Assembly (NCBI GenBank): GCA_041394265.1
Contig: JAWKIO010000005.1
Span: 4,154,001 to 4,218,000, forward strand
Reading direction: 5' to 3'
Source of the DNA: Acidimicrobiales bacterium
GTDB taxonomy: Bacteria > Actinomycetota > Acidimicrobiia > Acidimicrobiales > SZUA-35
DNA: 64,000 bases
Part shown: piece by piece, positions 25,376-31,873 of the stretch
Position numbering within the stretch: the first letter of the stretch is position 1
Layout of the letters: the number at the start of each line of letters is the position of its first letter
Notes under the pieces: model-generated
Seen by the model: the letters and a program-made list of their open reading frames with translations, nothing else
What the model was told of the DNA's origin: nothing
Database searches by the model: none
Position numbers and translations under genes: made by a program

Positions 25376-25768
25376 ATGAGCGACCGCACGCCGATCATTC
25401 CCGCCGGCCAAGAGGCCTACTACGAGCGGTTCCACTTCGCTCCGGCCATGAAGGTGGGCAACACCGTCTACCTGTCGGGCATCGTCGGCGCCCCTGCCGG
25501 GGCGCCGATACCCGACGATCCGGCCGAGGAGTTCGCAGCGGTGTTCTCCTTGATGGACGCCACGCTCGTCGCTGCCGGAGGGTCGATCGCCGATGTGGTC
25601 GAGCTCACCTCGTATCACACCGACATGTCACTCATGGGCGCCTTCATGAAAGCCAAAGACGCCGCGATCGGCGAGCCCTATCCGGCATGGACCGCCATCG
25701 GCTGCACCGGATTGGCCCAGCCCGGTGCCCGGGTCGAGGTGAAGGCGACCGCCGTCCTCGACGGCTGA
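25376..25768 (+). CDS. RidA (YjgF/YER057c/UK114) family protein
   Basis: 130 residues with the trimeric RidA fold: VYLSGIVGAPAG, the central helix LMDATLVAAGGSIADVVELT, YPAWTAIGCTGLAQPGARVEVKATAVL at the end. Canonical RidA deaminates reactive enamines and needs an Arg near RNLxxVLxxAG...R; here the equivalent C-terminal region has 'CTGLAQPGARVEVKA', with the Arg of GARVEV in the usual place. Probably a RidA-subfamily enzyme or ligand-binding protein. ATG 25376; a TGACAT box ends 7 nt before it, a weaker leaderless match. Confidence 0.82.
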   Translation: MSDRTPIIPAGQEAYYERFHFAPAMKVGNTVYLSGIVGAPAGAPIPDDPAEEFAAVFSLMDATLVAAGGSIADVVELTSYHTDMSLMGAFMKAKDAAIGEPYPAWTAIGCTGLAQPGARVEVKATAVLDG

Positions 25769-25783
25769 AGCGCCTCGGGGTCG

Positions 25784-25886
25784 AACGCCGATCTGCTCGC
25801 CCGTGTCATACCGGGCGGGCAGACTGGCGTCATCGGAGCTGGTGCTCCCGTCGAACTCCTTGCAGCATCCGAAGGAAGCACCCAAA
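25784..25886 (+). promoter_or_regulatory. Conserved leader of coiled-coil paralogue 3
   Basis: Near-identical to the leader at 23398-23500. The large stem is CTGCTCGCCC (25793-25802) with GGGCGGGCAG (25813-25822), one G-U type change; the small hairpin GGAGC-TGGT-GCTCC (25835-25848) and the AAGGAAG site are unchanged. Confidence 0.65.
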
Positions 25887-26171
25887 ATGGCCGCCACCGA
25901 AAAAGACCGTCTCGACCTGCGGCAGGAACTCGAGCGCGTCTTCTCCAACAGGCGTTTCGCCGAGATCGCGATGGAAGCCATGCCACCAATCGACTACGAC
26001 CGGCTCGCTACGAAGGACGACGTCGCTGCCCTGGGCGTCGAGCTACGAAGCGAATTGAAGCTCGAGATCACGGCCGTGCGGGGCGAGATCGTCACGTTGG
26101 GCCGACAACTCCTGCTCGGCCAGCTCACCACCATGGTCATGCTCGGCGCCTGGGTCGCCGCCATGCACTGA
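25887..26171 (+). CDS. Small coiled-coil protein with C-terminal membrane segment, paralogue 3
   Basis: 94 residues. It is nearly identical to paralogue 2 over the first ~52 residues and the last ~35, but 14 residues shorter because two heptad units of the coiled coil are missing (LRSELKLEITAVRGEIVTLG follows directly). It ends LTTMVMLGAWVAAMH. Conservation stops at the stop codon: downstream sequences of copies 2 and 3 are unrelated, while ~100 nt upstream are shared. Paralogues 2 and 3 bracket the DUF6285-APH-RidA group. Confidence 0.82.
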   Translation: MAATEKDRLDLRQELERVFSNRRFAEIAMEAMPPIDYDRLATKDDVAALGVELRSELKLEITAVRGEIVTLGRQLLLGQLTTMVMLGAWVAAMH

Positions 26172-26200
26172 TCGACAACGAGCTCGCAGTCTGGTGCGGC

Positions 26201-26599
26201 TCAGGAGTCGAGAGCGCTGAGTAGCTCGACGACGTATGCAGGCCCCTCGAGATCCTGGGTCTCCCGACGCTCGATGATCGATCGCAGCTCGGGCGTCAGC
26301 TCACGTATCGATGTCGCAGCGATTGTACTTTCGAGTTCCTGCCGCCCTGCCAACTCAGACCGGGTGCGTAGTTCGGCGATCAGGTCATTGGGACTCTTGT
26401 CGACCTGTGAGAAGACCTCGGCGTACTCGATCGCTGATGCAGCCCTTGCGAGTCTGGACCGGCGGTTGGACTCTTGCGGATCGGGGTTCATCCAACGGAG
26501 AAGGTGGGTCGCCAGGTCCTACTCATCGATCGTGTGGAGACCGCTGCTGATGAACCTTCCCAGGGCGGTGCAGGCGGCAGTGTGTTCGTCGGTGGTCAT
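26201..26599 (-). pseudogene. Small hypothetical gene interrupted by an in-frame TAG
   Basis: From the ATG at 26599 the minus strand reads MTTDEHTAACTALGRFISSG to ...HTIDE, then TAG (26519-26521), then continues in the same frame with DLATHLLRWMNPDPQESN and on to EGPAYVVELLSALDS-stop at 26201. The two halves join smoothly, with helical composition throughout, giving a 132-codon gene with one amber codon. Translation could restart at the ATG at 26491 (96 residues), but no ribosome-binding site is there. Either a recent nonsense mutation, read-through, or a sequencing error. The protein is unfamiliar; its promoter region is unusually AT-rich. Confidence 0.6.
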
Positions 26600-26680
26600 T
26601 GATTGCTCGCTTTGTGTCCGTGTCGCTGGGGAAGGCGCACCCACGGTGAGTCCGGCTCCGACAACGTAGCTCAATATCTT

Positions 26681-26710
26681 CAAAATACGGTCAAATACTT
26701 GTAAATACTT
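26681..26710. repeat. Three phased AAATAC repeats in an AT-rich island
   Basis: AAATAC occurs at 26683-26688, 26693-26698 and 26703-26708, exactly 10 bp apart, so all three lie on one helical face. It lies upstream of the amber-interrupted minus-strand gene. A regulator-binding array is plausible. Confidence 0.6.
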
Positions 26711-26728
26711 TCATTCGCAACATAGGTT

Positions 26729-26767
26729 CGGGTGTGTGGCCCGGCCGCCGCACGGGCCACACACCCG
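26729..26767 (-). terminator. Strong 15-bp-stem terminator
   Basis: CGGGTGTGTGGCCCG (26729-26743) pairs perfectly with CGGGCCACACACCCG (26753-26767), 9-nt loop, directly downstream of the minus-strand membrane protein gene. Confidence 0.85.
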
Positions 26768-26795
26768 AGATCTCGCTACGAGGCGCAGGACACGG

Positions 26796-27302
26796 TCAGA
26801 ACACCGTCCCGTCGGTGACCTCGCAGTTGACGCTGGTGGTCCCGTCGGCCAGGTCGAAGGCGGTGGCCTCGCCGACCGCCTTCTGGCCCGGTGACAGGTT
26901 CTCGAACACGACCGTGCCCGAGCCGACGACAGTGCCTTCGTCGTCGAGGAAGCCGACCTCGATCGAGACGTAGCCCTTCTCTTCGTCGAGCGGGTTGGTG
27001 AACTCGACGGTCGCCGTTGCCGTGCCGAACTCGGCGAGCACACAAGCGGTCACGACGGCGTTGTCCTCGACGAGCGCCTCATCGGCGGCCCGCTGATCCT
27101 CGGCCTCGTCGATCGAGTCGGACACCTCCTTCGCGGCGCCACCGATCAGGGCGACGCACCCTGCCGTGCCGAGTACGAGCAGTCCGAAGAGGACGAGCAG
27201 CACCTTCCACCAGGTGCCGCCCTTCTTCTGCTGGATGATGATCTGCTGCGGTGGGATCGGCCCCTGGCCCGGTGCCGGTGGGGGAAGTGGTTGGTCGCTC
27301 AT
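26796..27302 (-). CDS. Membrane-anchored FxLYD/DUF4352-like exported protein
   Basis: 168 residues. AAGGAG is 7 nt before the ATG at 27302. A Pro/Gln-rich cytoplasmic N-terminus (~1-30, PLPPPAPGQGPIPPQQ) precedes one transmembrane helix (WWKVLLVLFGLLVLGTAGCV, ~34-55). A charged linker leads to a ~95-residue beta domain with TATVEFTNPLDEEKGYVSIEV and VFENLSPGQKAV, the pattern of FxLYD-type extracellular Ig-like modules. These recur in actinobacterial membrane proteins without defined function. Single-gene unit between a strong terminator and a divergent lipoprotein gene. Confidence 0.75.
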   Translation of the reverse strand: MSDQPLPPPAPGQGPIPPQQIIIQQKKGGTWWKVLLVLFGLLVLGTAGCVALIGGAAKEVSDSIDEAEDQRAADEALVEDNAVVTACVLAEFGTATATVEFTNPLDEEKGYVSIEVGFLDDEGTVVGSGTVVFENLSPGQKAVGEATAFDLADGTTSVNCEVTDGTVF

Positions 27303-27412
27303 GATGCGCTCCTTGGGTTCGTCGTTGTTGCGCACCCCTATGGCGACGAGCTGTGACAACTCGGTCGGGCGGCCTTGCACCCATGCGTCACAGCCACGCC
27401 CCACGGAGGGGC

Positions 27413-28306
27413 ATGAGACTCAACAAGCGCATGTACCGACCGGCATTGCTCGCCGGCGCCATCGTCCTCCTCGCCGGATGCAGAGCCGACACGACCGAAC
27501 CCGACGTTGCAGCAGCAGACCTACGCGCTGCGCAAGCAGAGATCGTTGAGGTCCAGGTCGAACTCGACACGTCGACGGCGACGATTGAATCGCTCGAAGA
27601 CGAGCTCGACACGGCGACGGCCTCGCTCGAGGCGGAGCAGGAGGCGGCCGGCGAGTTGCGGGAAACGGTCGAACGACTCGAGGGGGAGGTCGCCGCCGGA
27701 GAGGCGGAGCTACGAGAGCTCCGACTGCGGTTCGACCCGGAGATCAAGGCGGCAGCGCAGACCGCCTGGGATGTCGAGCTGCCACGAGCCTGCGCGGAGG
27801 CCGGCGCCGGCACCGGCTTGATCGCCAGCTACGTCGACCACACCGACGAGATGGAGGCCGTCGGGACACGGGCCGAACTGATCGACGCCGTCACGGCCTG
27901 CGCCGAGCCGCTGCGAAGCCGTACGGAGGCAGAGAAGCTCGACGCCGAGTGCACACCCGGTGATGTGGACGCCGTACTGCGAGACACCGACAGCTTCGCC
28001 GGCAGCTGCCTCGTGATGTTCGTGATCCCGTGGCAGTGGGACTCGAGGACGGGCGAGTGTGCCTTCCTCGGTTCGTGGGACCCGAACAACCTCGGTGTCC
28101 GCTATCGCTACAAGTACGACGGTGACGGCGTCTTCCGGGCCGACCCATCGGTGTGTGCCGAGGGTCTGGCCGACGCCGATCAGGACGACCTGCTGAAGGT
28201 GTGGGCAACCGCGACGGGAACGTTCCGCTACGACACTGCCGCCGGCGGCACCAATGAGATCCCGGACTTCACGATCCGCAAGGTCGAGCTCGTCGCCAAG
28301 GGCTGA
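27413..28306 (+). CDS. Coiled-coil lipoprotein
   Basis: 297 residues. The signal peptide ends at lipobox LAGC (about residue 21-24). A long heptad-rich coiled coil (~35-105, LEDELDTATASLEAEQEAAG and LRETVERLEGEVAAGEAEL) leads to a C-terminal ~180-residue domain rich in cysteines and aromatics (ACAEAGAG, CTPGDVDAVL, VIPWQWDSRTGECAFLGSWD). That domain is unfamiliar; four or more cysteines may form disulfides outside the cell. GGAGG sits only about 3 nt before the ATG at 27413; the in-frame ATG five codons later is an alternative. Divergent from the membrane protein gene at 27302. Confidence 0.75.
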   Translation: MRLNKRMYRPALLAGAIVLLAGCRADTTEPDVAAADLRAAQAEIVEVQVELDTSTATIESLEDELDTATASLEAEQEAAGELRETVERLEGEVAAGEAELRELRLRFDPEIKAAAQTAWDVELPRACAEAGAGTGLIASYVDHTDEMEAVGTRAELIDAVTACAEPLRSRTEAEKLDAECTPGDVDAVLRDTDSFAGSCLVMFVIPWQWDSRTGECAFLGSWDPNNLGVRYRYKYDGDGVFRADPSVCAEGLADADQDDLLKVWATATGTFRYDTAAGGTNEIPDFTIRKVELVAKG

Positions 28307-28432
28307 GGGGCGAGGTCGAGGCGCCAGTCGATCACCACTCGATCATCAATGTCATAGGCCCTCGTCATGATGGATGTTCGGCGGTTGCCACTCCCGGCAG
28401 CCACCGTTCGCATCCCAAAAAGGAGCCCATCC

Positions 28433-29098
28433 ATGCACCCCACCCGACGCCTCCGATTGGAGGAGACCATGTGCCGACTCGGCACGGGCGACCCCGCAGC
28501 GGTCTGGTCACTCGTCGAAGACTTCGGCGACGACCTGGCCAAGGTCGCCCGCTCGATCATCGCCGGCGCCGGTCGGCGCGAGGTCCTCACCGACGACGGT
28601 CGGATCGAGGGCATCGTCGTCGACATCGCCCTGCACCTGTTCCACGATGCCGGCTCGTGGGATCCGCAGGGCGGCGCCCTCCCGTGGGTCTGGGCCCGCA
28701 AGGCGATCGAGCGGATCGTCTACGCCGACCTCGGTCACCGAGCGGTCGAGATCGACGACCTCGATCGTGACCGCTCGGCGGCTTCAGTTGCGGCTCCGTC
28801 GCTCGTGGTCGAGGTCGACGCCACCCTGGCGGTGGTGGCCGAGCGAGACCCGGCGGTGGCCAAGCTGATCGAGGCCATTGCCCTGGTCGGCAGTGCCCGA
28901 GACGCCGCGGTGCACACCGAATACCGGGTGCAGAACGCCGCCGGTGATCCGAGCCCGGCCAACACGGTCGCCGACGAGTTCGGTCTGCAACCGGCCAACG
29001 TGCGCCAGATCGATGCGAGAATGCGGCGCAAGCTTCGGCGTCTGGCCGAAACCGACAGCACCTACTCCGAGATCGGAGACCTCCGGTGGTTGGCATGA
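28433..29098 (+). CDS. Sigma-70-like (ECF-type) regulator, diverged
   Basis: 221 residues; AAGGAG 8 nt before the ATG at 28433. The N-terminal half (LGTGDPAAVWSLVEDFGDDL and VVDIALHLFHDAGSWDPQGG then PWVWARKAIERIVYADLG) resembles region 2 of ECF sigma factors. The C-terminal end (TVADEFGLQPANVRQIDARM, RRKLRRL) is a region-4-like helix-turn-helix. An unusual ~45-residue insertion between them includes DAAVHTEYRVQNAAGD. It would act as a transcription initiation or DNA-binding factor. Its stop overlaps the ATG of the next small gene (ATGA), where ECF operons normally encode a partner or anti-sigma. Confidence 0.65.
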   Translation: MHPTRRLRLEETMCRLGTGDPAAVWSLVEDFGDDLAKVARSIIAGAGRREVLTDDGRIEGIVVDIALHLFHDAGSWDPQGGALPWVWARKAIERIVYADLGHRAVEIDDLDRDRSAASVAAPSLVVEVDATLAVVAERDPAVAKLIEAIALVGSARDAAVHTEYRVQNAAGDPSPANTVADEFGLQPANVRQIDARMRRKLRRLAETDSTYSEIGDLRWLA

Positions 29099-29346
29099 AC
29101 TCCCTCAACCGCGAGCACCTGCTCGAGCACCTGGCAGAACGTCTGCAACAAGGTGGCGTCCGCCACCCCGCCGTTGCGGCCGCTGTGCTGGCTGCTCGAG
29201 GAGCGACTCGCTGCGATCAGCGCACCTACGCCCGGCAGCTTCGCATCCGCCTCGCCGACCTCCAGGCCGCCGAGGCGGGCGAGACGGCGCTCGACGACCT
29301 GCCACCGCAACTGCGGTCGGCGATCGAGCCCCCGGCCATCGACTGA
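29095..29346 (+). CDS. Small helical protein coupled to the sigma-like gene
   Basis: 83 residues, starting in the ATGA overlap with the sigma-like gene, so the two are co-translated. Fully helical, Arg/Ala/Leu-rich (HLLEHLAERLQQGGVRHPAV, TYARQLRIRLADLQAAEAGE), without transmembrane segment, signal peptide or the zinc motif of ZAS anti-sigma factors. Position suggests a modulator of the sigma-like protein, but nothing in the sequence proves it. Confidence 0.65.
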   Translation: MNSLNREHLLEHLAERLQQGGVRHPAVAAAVLAARGATRCDQRTYARQLRIRLADLQAAEAGETALDDLPPQLRSAIEPPAID

Positions 29347-29405
29347 CCTGGCACAGCCCCGGCCCGATCGCCCGGGCCGGTCACAGCCATCTCCGGTACC
29401 ACGGT

Positions 29406-29800
29406 GCCGTTCACGGCACCCACGTAGTGAAGACCAGGTCCGCCTCCGCTGCGCTCCGGCAATTGCGGTGCGTGGGCGTCGTTCGCGGCGCTCTGGTAGA
29501 GGAGACCCGAACTGCCTCCGCTGCCCGCCGGCAATTGCGGTACCACGGTGTCGTTCGCGGCGCTCTGGTAGAGGAGACCCGGCCCGCCTCCGCTGCCCGC
29601 CGGCAATTGCGGTACCAGGGTGTCGTTCGCGGCGCTCTGGTAGAGGAGACCCGGACCGCCTCCGCTGCCCGCCGGCGTCTGCGGTACCAGGGTGTCGTTC
29701 GCGGCGCTCTGGTAGAGGAGACCCGGCCCGCCTCCGCTGCCCGCCGGCAACTGCGACACCATGGTGTCGTTCGCGGTACTCACGTAGAGGAGACCAGGGG
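29406..29800. repeat. 72-bp tandem minisatellite, about 5.5 copies
   Basis: The core GTCGTTCGCGGCGCTCTGGT recurs at exact 72-bp steps (29478, 29550, 29622, 29694); degenerate outer units begin at 29406 and 29766. Each unit contains the palindromes GCAATTGC and (in most) GGTACC. As 72 is a multiple of 3, every frame stays open. One minus-strand frame (29226-29816, TTG start) encodes 24-residue repeats like PGLLYQSAANDTLVPQLPAG, but it has no ribosome-binding site and its tail is antisense to the gene at 29095. Coding status is uncertain. Confidence 0.8.
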
Positions 29801-29902
29801 GACGACGAGGCCGCAACGGACGTCAGATCCACGCCAGATTCGTGTTTCGTGACGTTCATCGTCGACACACGAACCGGAAAAGTCCCCGAGGTTCACTTCT
29901 TG

Positions 29903-29962
29903 CGTGGGACCCGGCCCCGAATCGTTCGGCGGTATACGAGTCGCCCGGCTCCGGGTCCCACG
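29903..29962 (+). promoter_or_regulatory. Inverted repeat leader before the TauD-like gene
   Basis: CGTGGGACCCGG (29903-29914) pairs perfectly with CCGGGTCCCACG (29951-29962) around a 36-nt loop that contains TATACG. The ribosome-binding site AAGGAG follows at once. It could be an operator pair flanking a promoter or an RNA hairpin controlling translation. Confidence 0.6.
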
Positions 29963-29977
29963 CTGAAGGAGTTGCTC

Positions 29978-30775
29978 ATGGACCTCGCCACCGTCGGTGT
30001 CACCCCGGAACGTACGTCGGATCCCGCCAAGGCGCTGCGACTGGTGCAGCGTGACGGCGCCGCCATCCTGACCCGGGCCGGGTTGAGTGAAGCCGACGCC
30101 CGGGCGGTCGGGTTCTCGATCTTCAACCGGACGCTCCTCGCGGTGCCGTCGGGTGTGAAGGTCAGCGACGCCGGCGACCGAGGGCAGCGCCCGTCGGGGA
30201 GTTCCAATGCCACTCGGTCGCAGTGCCACACCTCGGGCTACTCCTACGGTCAGCACTACCCCGACGCCGTGGTCCTGCTTTGCCAGTGGCAGAGCGAGGT
30301 CGGCGGGGCCTCGATTCTGGTCGACGGCTACAAGCTGTTCGAGCTGATGATCGACGACCCCGAGTACGCACCGTTGGCGGCGCGGCTGGCGACCACACCG
30401 GTCGACCAGACCGACCCCGGCATGCAGCCGCTGATCCGACCGATCGTGAGCACGACCGACCGAGGCCGCCGCATGCTCGTCACCGCCAACGTCGAACACA
30501 TCCGCCCGTGCCTCGACAGCTCGAACCCCGTCGCCGACCTGGCGATGATCGAACGGTGGTACGACCTCCTCGACGCCGCCGCCGAGCGTGTCGAACACCC
30601 GAAGCTGCGCAACGGTGAGGCGTTGATCATCGACAACTACCGGGTGCTCCACGGTCGTGAGCCCTACGAGGACCAGCGTCGCACCCTGTGGCGACTGTGG
30701 CTCTGGACCGAGGACTCCGCCTACGGCGCGCCGAGCGTTCCACTGCACTCCGACAACCGGCACACCGCCGCCTGA
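29978..30775 (+). CDS. TauD/TfdA-like 2-oxoglutarate oxygenase with altered iron site
   Basis: 265 residues; AAGGAG 7 nt before the ATG. The C-terminal half has the family's distal His and 2OG-binding Arg in NYRVLHGREPYEDQRRTLWR, and GGASILVDG matches the GGxTxxxDG turn. The proximal HxD, expected at CHTxGYSYGQHYPDAVVLLC, reads His-Thr-Ser: the iron-ligating Asp is Ser. Loss of this Asp is the hallmark of Fe/2OG halogenases (usually Gly/Ala), so it may be a halogenase-like, otherwise altered, or inactive enzyme. About 95 nt downstream is an F420 oxidoreductase; a pathway cannot be named. Confidence 0.75.
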   Translation: MDLATVGVTPERTSDPAKALRLVQRDGAAILTRAGLSEADARAVGFSIFNRTLLAVPSGVKVSDAGDRGQRPSGSSNATRSQCHTSGYSYGQHYPDAVVLLCQWQSEVGGASILVDGYKLFELMIDDPEYAPLAARLATTPVDQTDPGMQPLIRPIVSTTDRGRRMLVTANVEHIRPCLDSSNPVADLAMIERWYDLLDAAAERVEHPKLRNGEALIIDNYRVLHGREPYEDQRRTLWRLWLWTEDSAYGAPSVPLHSDNRHTAA

Positions 30776-30869
30776 GGCGATCGCGCCGCAGAGCAGACCC
30801 CACCATCTCGCCACGCCCGTCGAGGCTGAGCCAGACTCGGCTCGCCGACCGACAGGCGAAGGGGAGTCC

Positions 30870-31754
30870 GTGGAGTTCGTTGCCAATCTCGTCGACAGCA
30901 GCATCGATCCGGCCGCCTGGGCCCAGGTCCGCGAGGACGAAGGCTGGCACGTCGTGTCCGTCGCCGATCACGTGGCCGATCGTGGCCGCACCTATCCGCA
31001 CGTCTGGGTGGCGGCCGGGGCGATGGCTGCGGCCACCTCTACGGTCCGCATCGCCTCGGCGTTCGCCAACAACCTGCTGCGCTCGCCCGTCGATGTCGCC
31101 CACGCCGGTCTCGCTGTGCAGCAGGCATCGGGCGGCCGGTTCGAGCTCGGCTTGGGCGCCGGCTGGTCACAACCCGAGGTGGAGGGGAGTGGGCTGCGCT
31201 ACCCGCCGCCGGGCGAACGAGTCGAGCGGTACGCCGAAGCGTTGCAGATCGTGTCGACGTTGCTCGAGACTCGCCACTGTCGCTTCAGCGGCACGTACTA
31301 CCAGATCGACATCGGCCCAATTGGTCCGCCGGTCGACACCCCACCAACGCTGACCGCGTCGCTCGGCGGCCCCCGCTCGATCGCTCTCTGCGCAGCGCTG
31401 GTGTCCCGGGTCGAGGTGAAGATCACGGGTCGAGTCACTCGTGGCGGCACGCTGGCTTACGGCGACCTGGCATCGATCGACGACGCCCACGTGGTCGACC
31501 TCGTCGAGCGGGTCCGCCGCGCCAACCCCGACGCGGCGCTGTCGACCTTCATCCAGGTCGGGTGCGGCAACGGAGAGCGACTCGTCACCCTGCAGCGCGA
31601 TCTCGAAGGGTCGTTCCTCGGGCGGTTCATCGGTGAGCCCGATCGAGTCGCCAACGCACTGTTCGATCTCGAGCGGTTCGGGTTCGACCGGGTGCTGCTC
31701 ACGCCCTACACCCCGGACTCACTCGACGTCCTCGCCCCGGCGATCCTCCCCTGA
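30870..31754 (+). CDS. LLM-class F420-dependent oxidoreductase
   Basis: 294 residues of the luciferase-like TIM-barrel family. Typical pieces are VVSVADHVAD, IRIASAFANNLLRSPVDVAH-like (VRIASAFANNLLRSP), GGRFELGLGAGWSQPE and the C-terminal GEPDRVANALFDLERFGFDRVL. Such proteins use F420 (or FMN) to oxidise or reduce hydroxyl, imine or nitro substrates. GTG start at 30870 after GAAGGGGAG. It precedes an acyl-CoA dehydrogenase pair, from which it is separated by a long palindrome, so a link to lipid or sterol breakdown is possible but not shown. Confidence 0.82.
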   Translation: MEFVANLVDSSIDPAAWAQVREDEGWHVVSVADHVADRGRTYPHVWVAAGAMAAATSTVRIASAFANNLLRSPVDVAHAGLAVQQASGGRFELGLGAGWSQPEVEGSGLRYPPPGERVERYAEALQIVSTLLETRHCRFSGTYYQIDIGPIGPPVDTPPTLTASLGGPRSIALCAALVSRVEVKITGRVTRGGTLAYGDLASIDDAHVVDLVERVRRANPDAALSTFIQVGCGNGERLVTLQRDLEGSFLGRFIGEPDRVANALFDLERFGFDRVLLTPYTPDSLDVLAPAILP

Positions 31755-31768
31755 GCCGCCGAACCCCA

Positions 31769-31819
31769 AGCAACTTTGGTGCTGGCGACAGCAAAACGAG
31801 GCTCCCAGCACCAAAGTTG
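31769..31819. repeat. Intergenic palindrome, family A copy 1
   Basis: GCAACTTTGGTGCTGG (31769-31784) pairs perfectly over 16 bp with CCAGCACCAAAGTTGC (31804-31819), 19-nt loop. It follows a stop codon and may terminate transcription. Its GCAACTTTGG arm recurs at 57453-57503. Confidence 0.8.
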
Positions 31820-31873
31820 CCAAACGACGGAGCGGTTCGACACCGTGCGGATCGTGCGCTCTGATGACAGACG

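Noticed and set aside
24114..25398. Long minus-strand frames across the DUF6285-phosphotransferase genes
   Set aside because: Antisense shadows; the plus strand has the Brenner and metal-binding motifs, the TGATG coupling and the leaderless box.
29406..29800. CRISPR array in the tandem repeat region
   Set aside because: The period is a contiguous 72 bp with no unique spacers, and no cas genes are present.
29226..29816. Repeat-protein ORF on the minus strand of the minisatellite
   Set aside because: Not called as a gene because it starts at a TTG without a ribosome-binding site and its 3' third is antisense to the sigma-operon gene. Kept as a repeat and a finding.
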